Origin: Eubacteriales bacterium
GTDB taxonomy: Bacteria > Bacillota_A > Clostridia > Lachnospirales > Lachnospiraceae
NCBI GenBank assembly: GCA_030527765.1
Contig: JAUNAE010000075.1
Location: forward strand, 6,093 to 12,180
Direction of reading: 5' to 3'
Length of the DNA stretch: 6,088 bases
The notes under the pieces were generated by a model. The model worked only from the letters and a program-made list of their open reading frames with translations, searched no databases and was not told the DNA's origin. Each line of letters opens with the position of its first letter. Position 1 is the first letter of the stretch. This document shows, in pieces, positions 6,065 through 6,088 of this stretch. The translations under genes were made by a program, and so were the position numbers.

Positions 6065-6088
6065 TTCAATTGCCGAGATGAAAGCACA

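Noticed and set aside
6059..6075. Small hairpin (CGGTAAT / ATTGCCG) over the peptidase stop codon
   Set aside because: Seven pairs including a G-T wobble with a 3-base loop, but no T-run follows, so it is not an intrinsic terminator and the operon may continue.
6078..6088. ATG AAA GCA at the right edge as the start of a next gene
   Set aside because: Only three complete codons are visible and there is no clear ribosome site; too little to call.

Overview
The window is a stretch of a Tad-type (tight adherence, type IVb/Flp pilus) assembly locus. All genes are on the + strand and read as one probable operon: the tail of an unidentified upstream gene, a CpaF/TadA secretion ATPase, two T2SSF-family inner-platform proteins (TadB-like and TadC-like), a 57-residue Flp-like prepilin, a DUF5702 protein, a TadE-like pseudopilin and a TadV/CpaA-type prepilin peptidase.

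Organism: gene content and protein style point to a Gram-positive clostridium, probably a Lachnospiraceae-like gut Firmicute. DUF5702 is typical of that group. There is no secretin (RcpA/CpaC) or outer-membrane lipoprotein in the window. The DNA is of moderate GC content with a purine-rich coding strand, AGGAGG-like ribosome sites and frequent GGA glycine codons. The assignment is inferred from style, not from a database search.

Layout: 1-81 is the C-terminus of an upstream gene, possibly the TadZ/CpaE-like ATPase usual at this place. 159-1346 is cpaF. 1355-2095 is the tadB-like gene, with a TTG start 8 bases after cpaF. 2121-3137 is the tadC-like gene, preceded by a 10-codon reading frame that links the tadB stop to the tadC start through two ATGA overlaps. 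An 82-base gap leads to the prepilin at 3220-3393, which has the strongest ribosome binding site in the window. The DUF5702 gene at 3390-4652 overlaps the pilin stop by 4 bases. After a 174-base gap without a convincing gene comes the TadE-like gene at 4827-5549, and after an 89-base gap the prepilin peptidase at 5639-6064. No rRNA, tRNA, mobile element, CRISPR array or convincing intrinsic terminator was seen.

How the parts work together (family knowledge): the peptidase cleaves the leader of the Flp prepilin, and probably of the TadE-like pseudopilin, after the glycine of a G-x4-E motif. The hexameric CpaF ATPase, docked on the TadB/TadC platform, drives pilin out of the membrane into a thin fibre. 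DUF5702 and TadE-like proteins are accessory, probably surface-exposed or minor-pilin components. The point most worth following is the TadE-like protein, whose exported C-terminal half carries two tandem YH-x4-C...C-x2-C modules that look like metal-binding or disulphide-bonded units.
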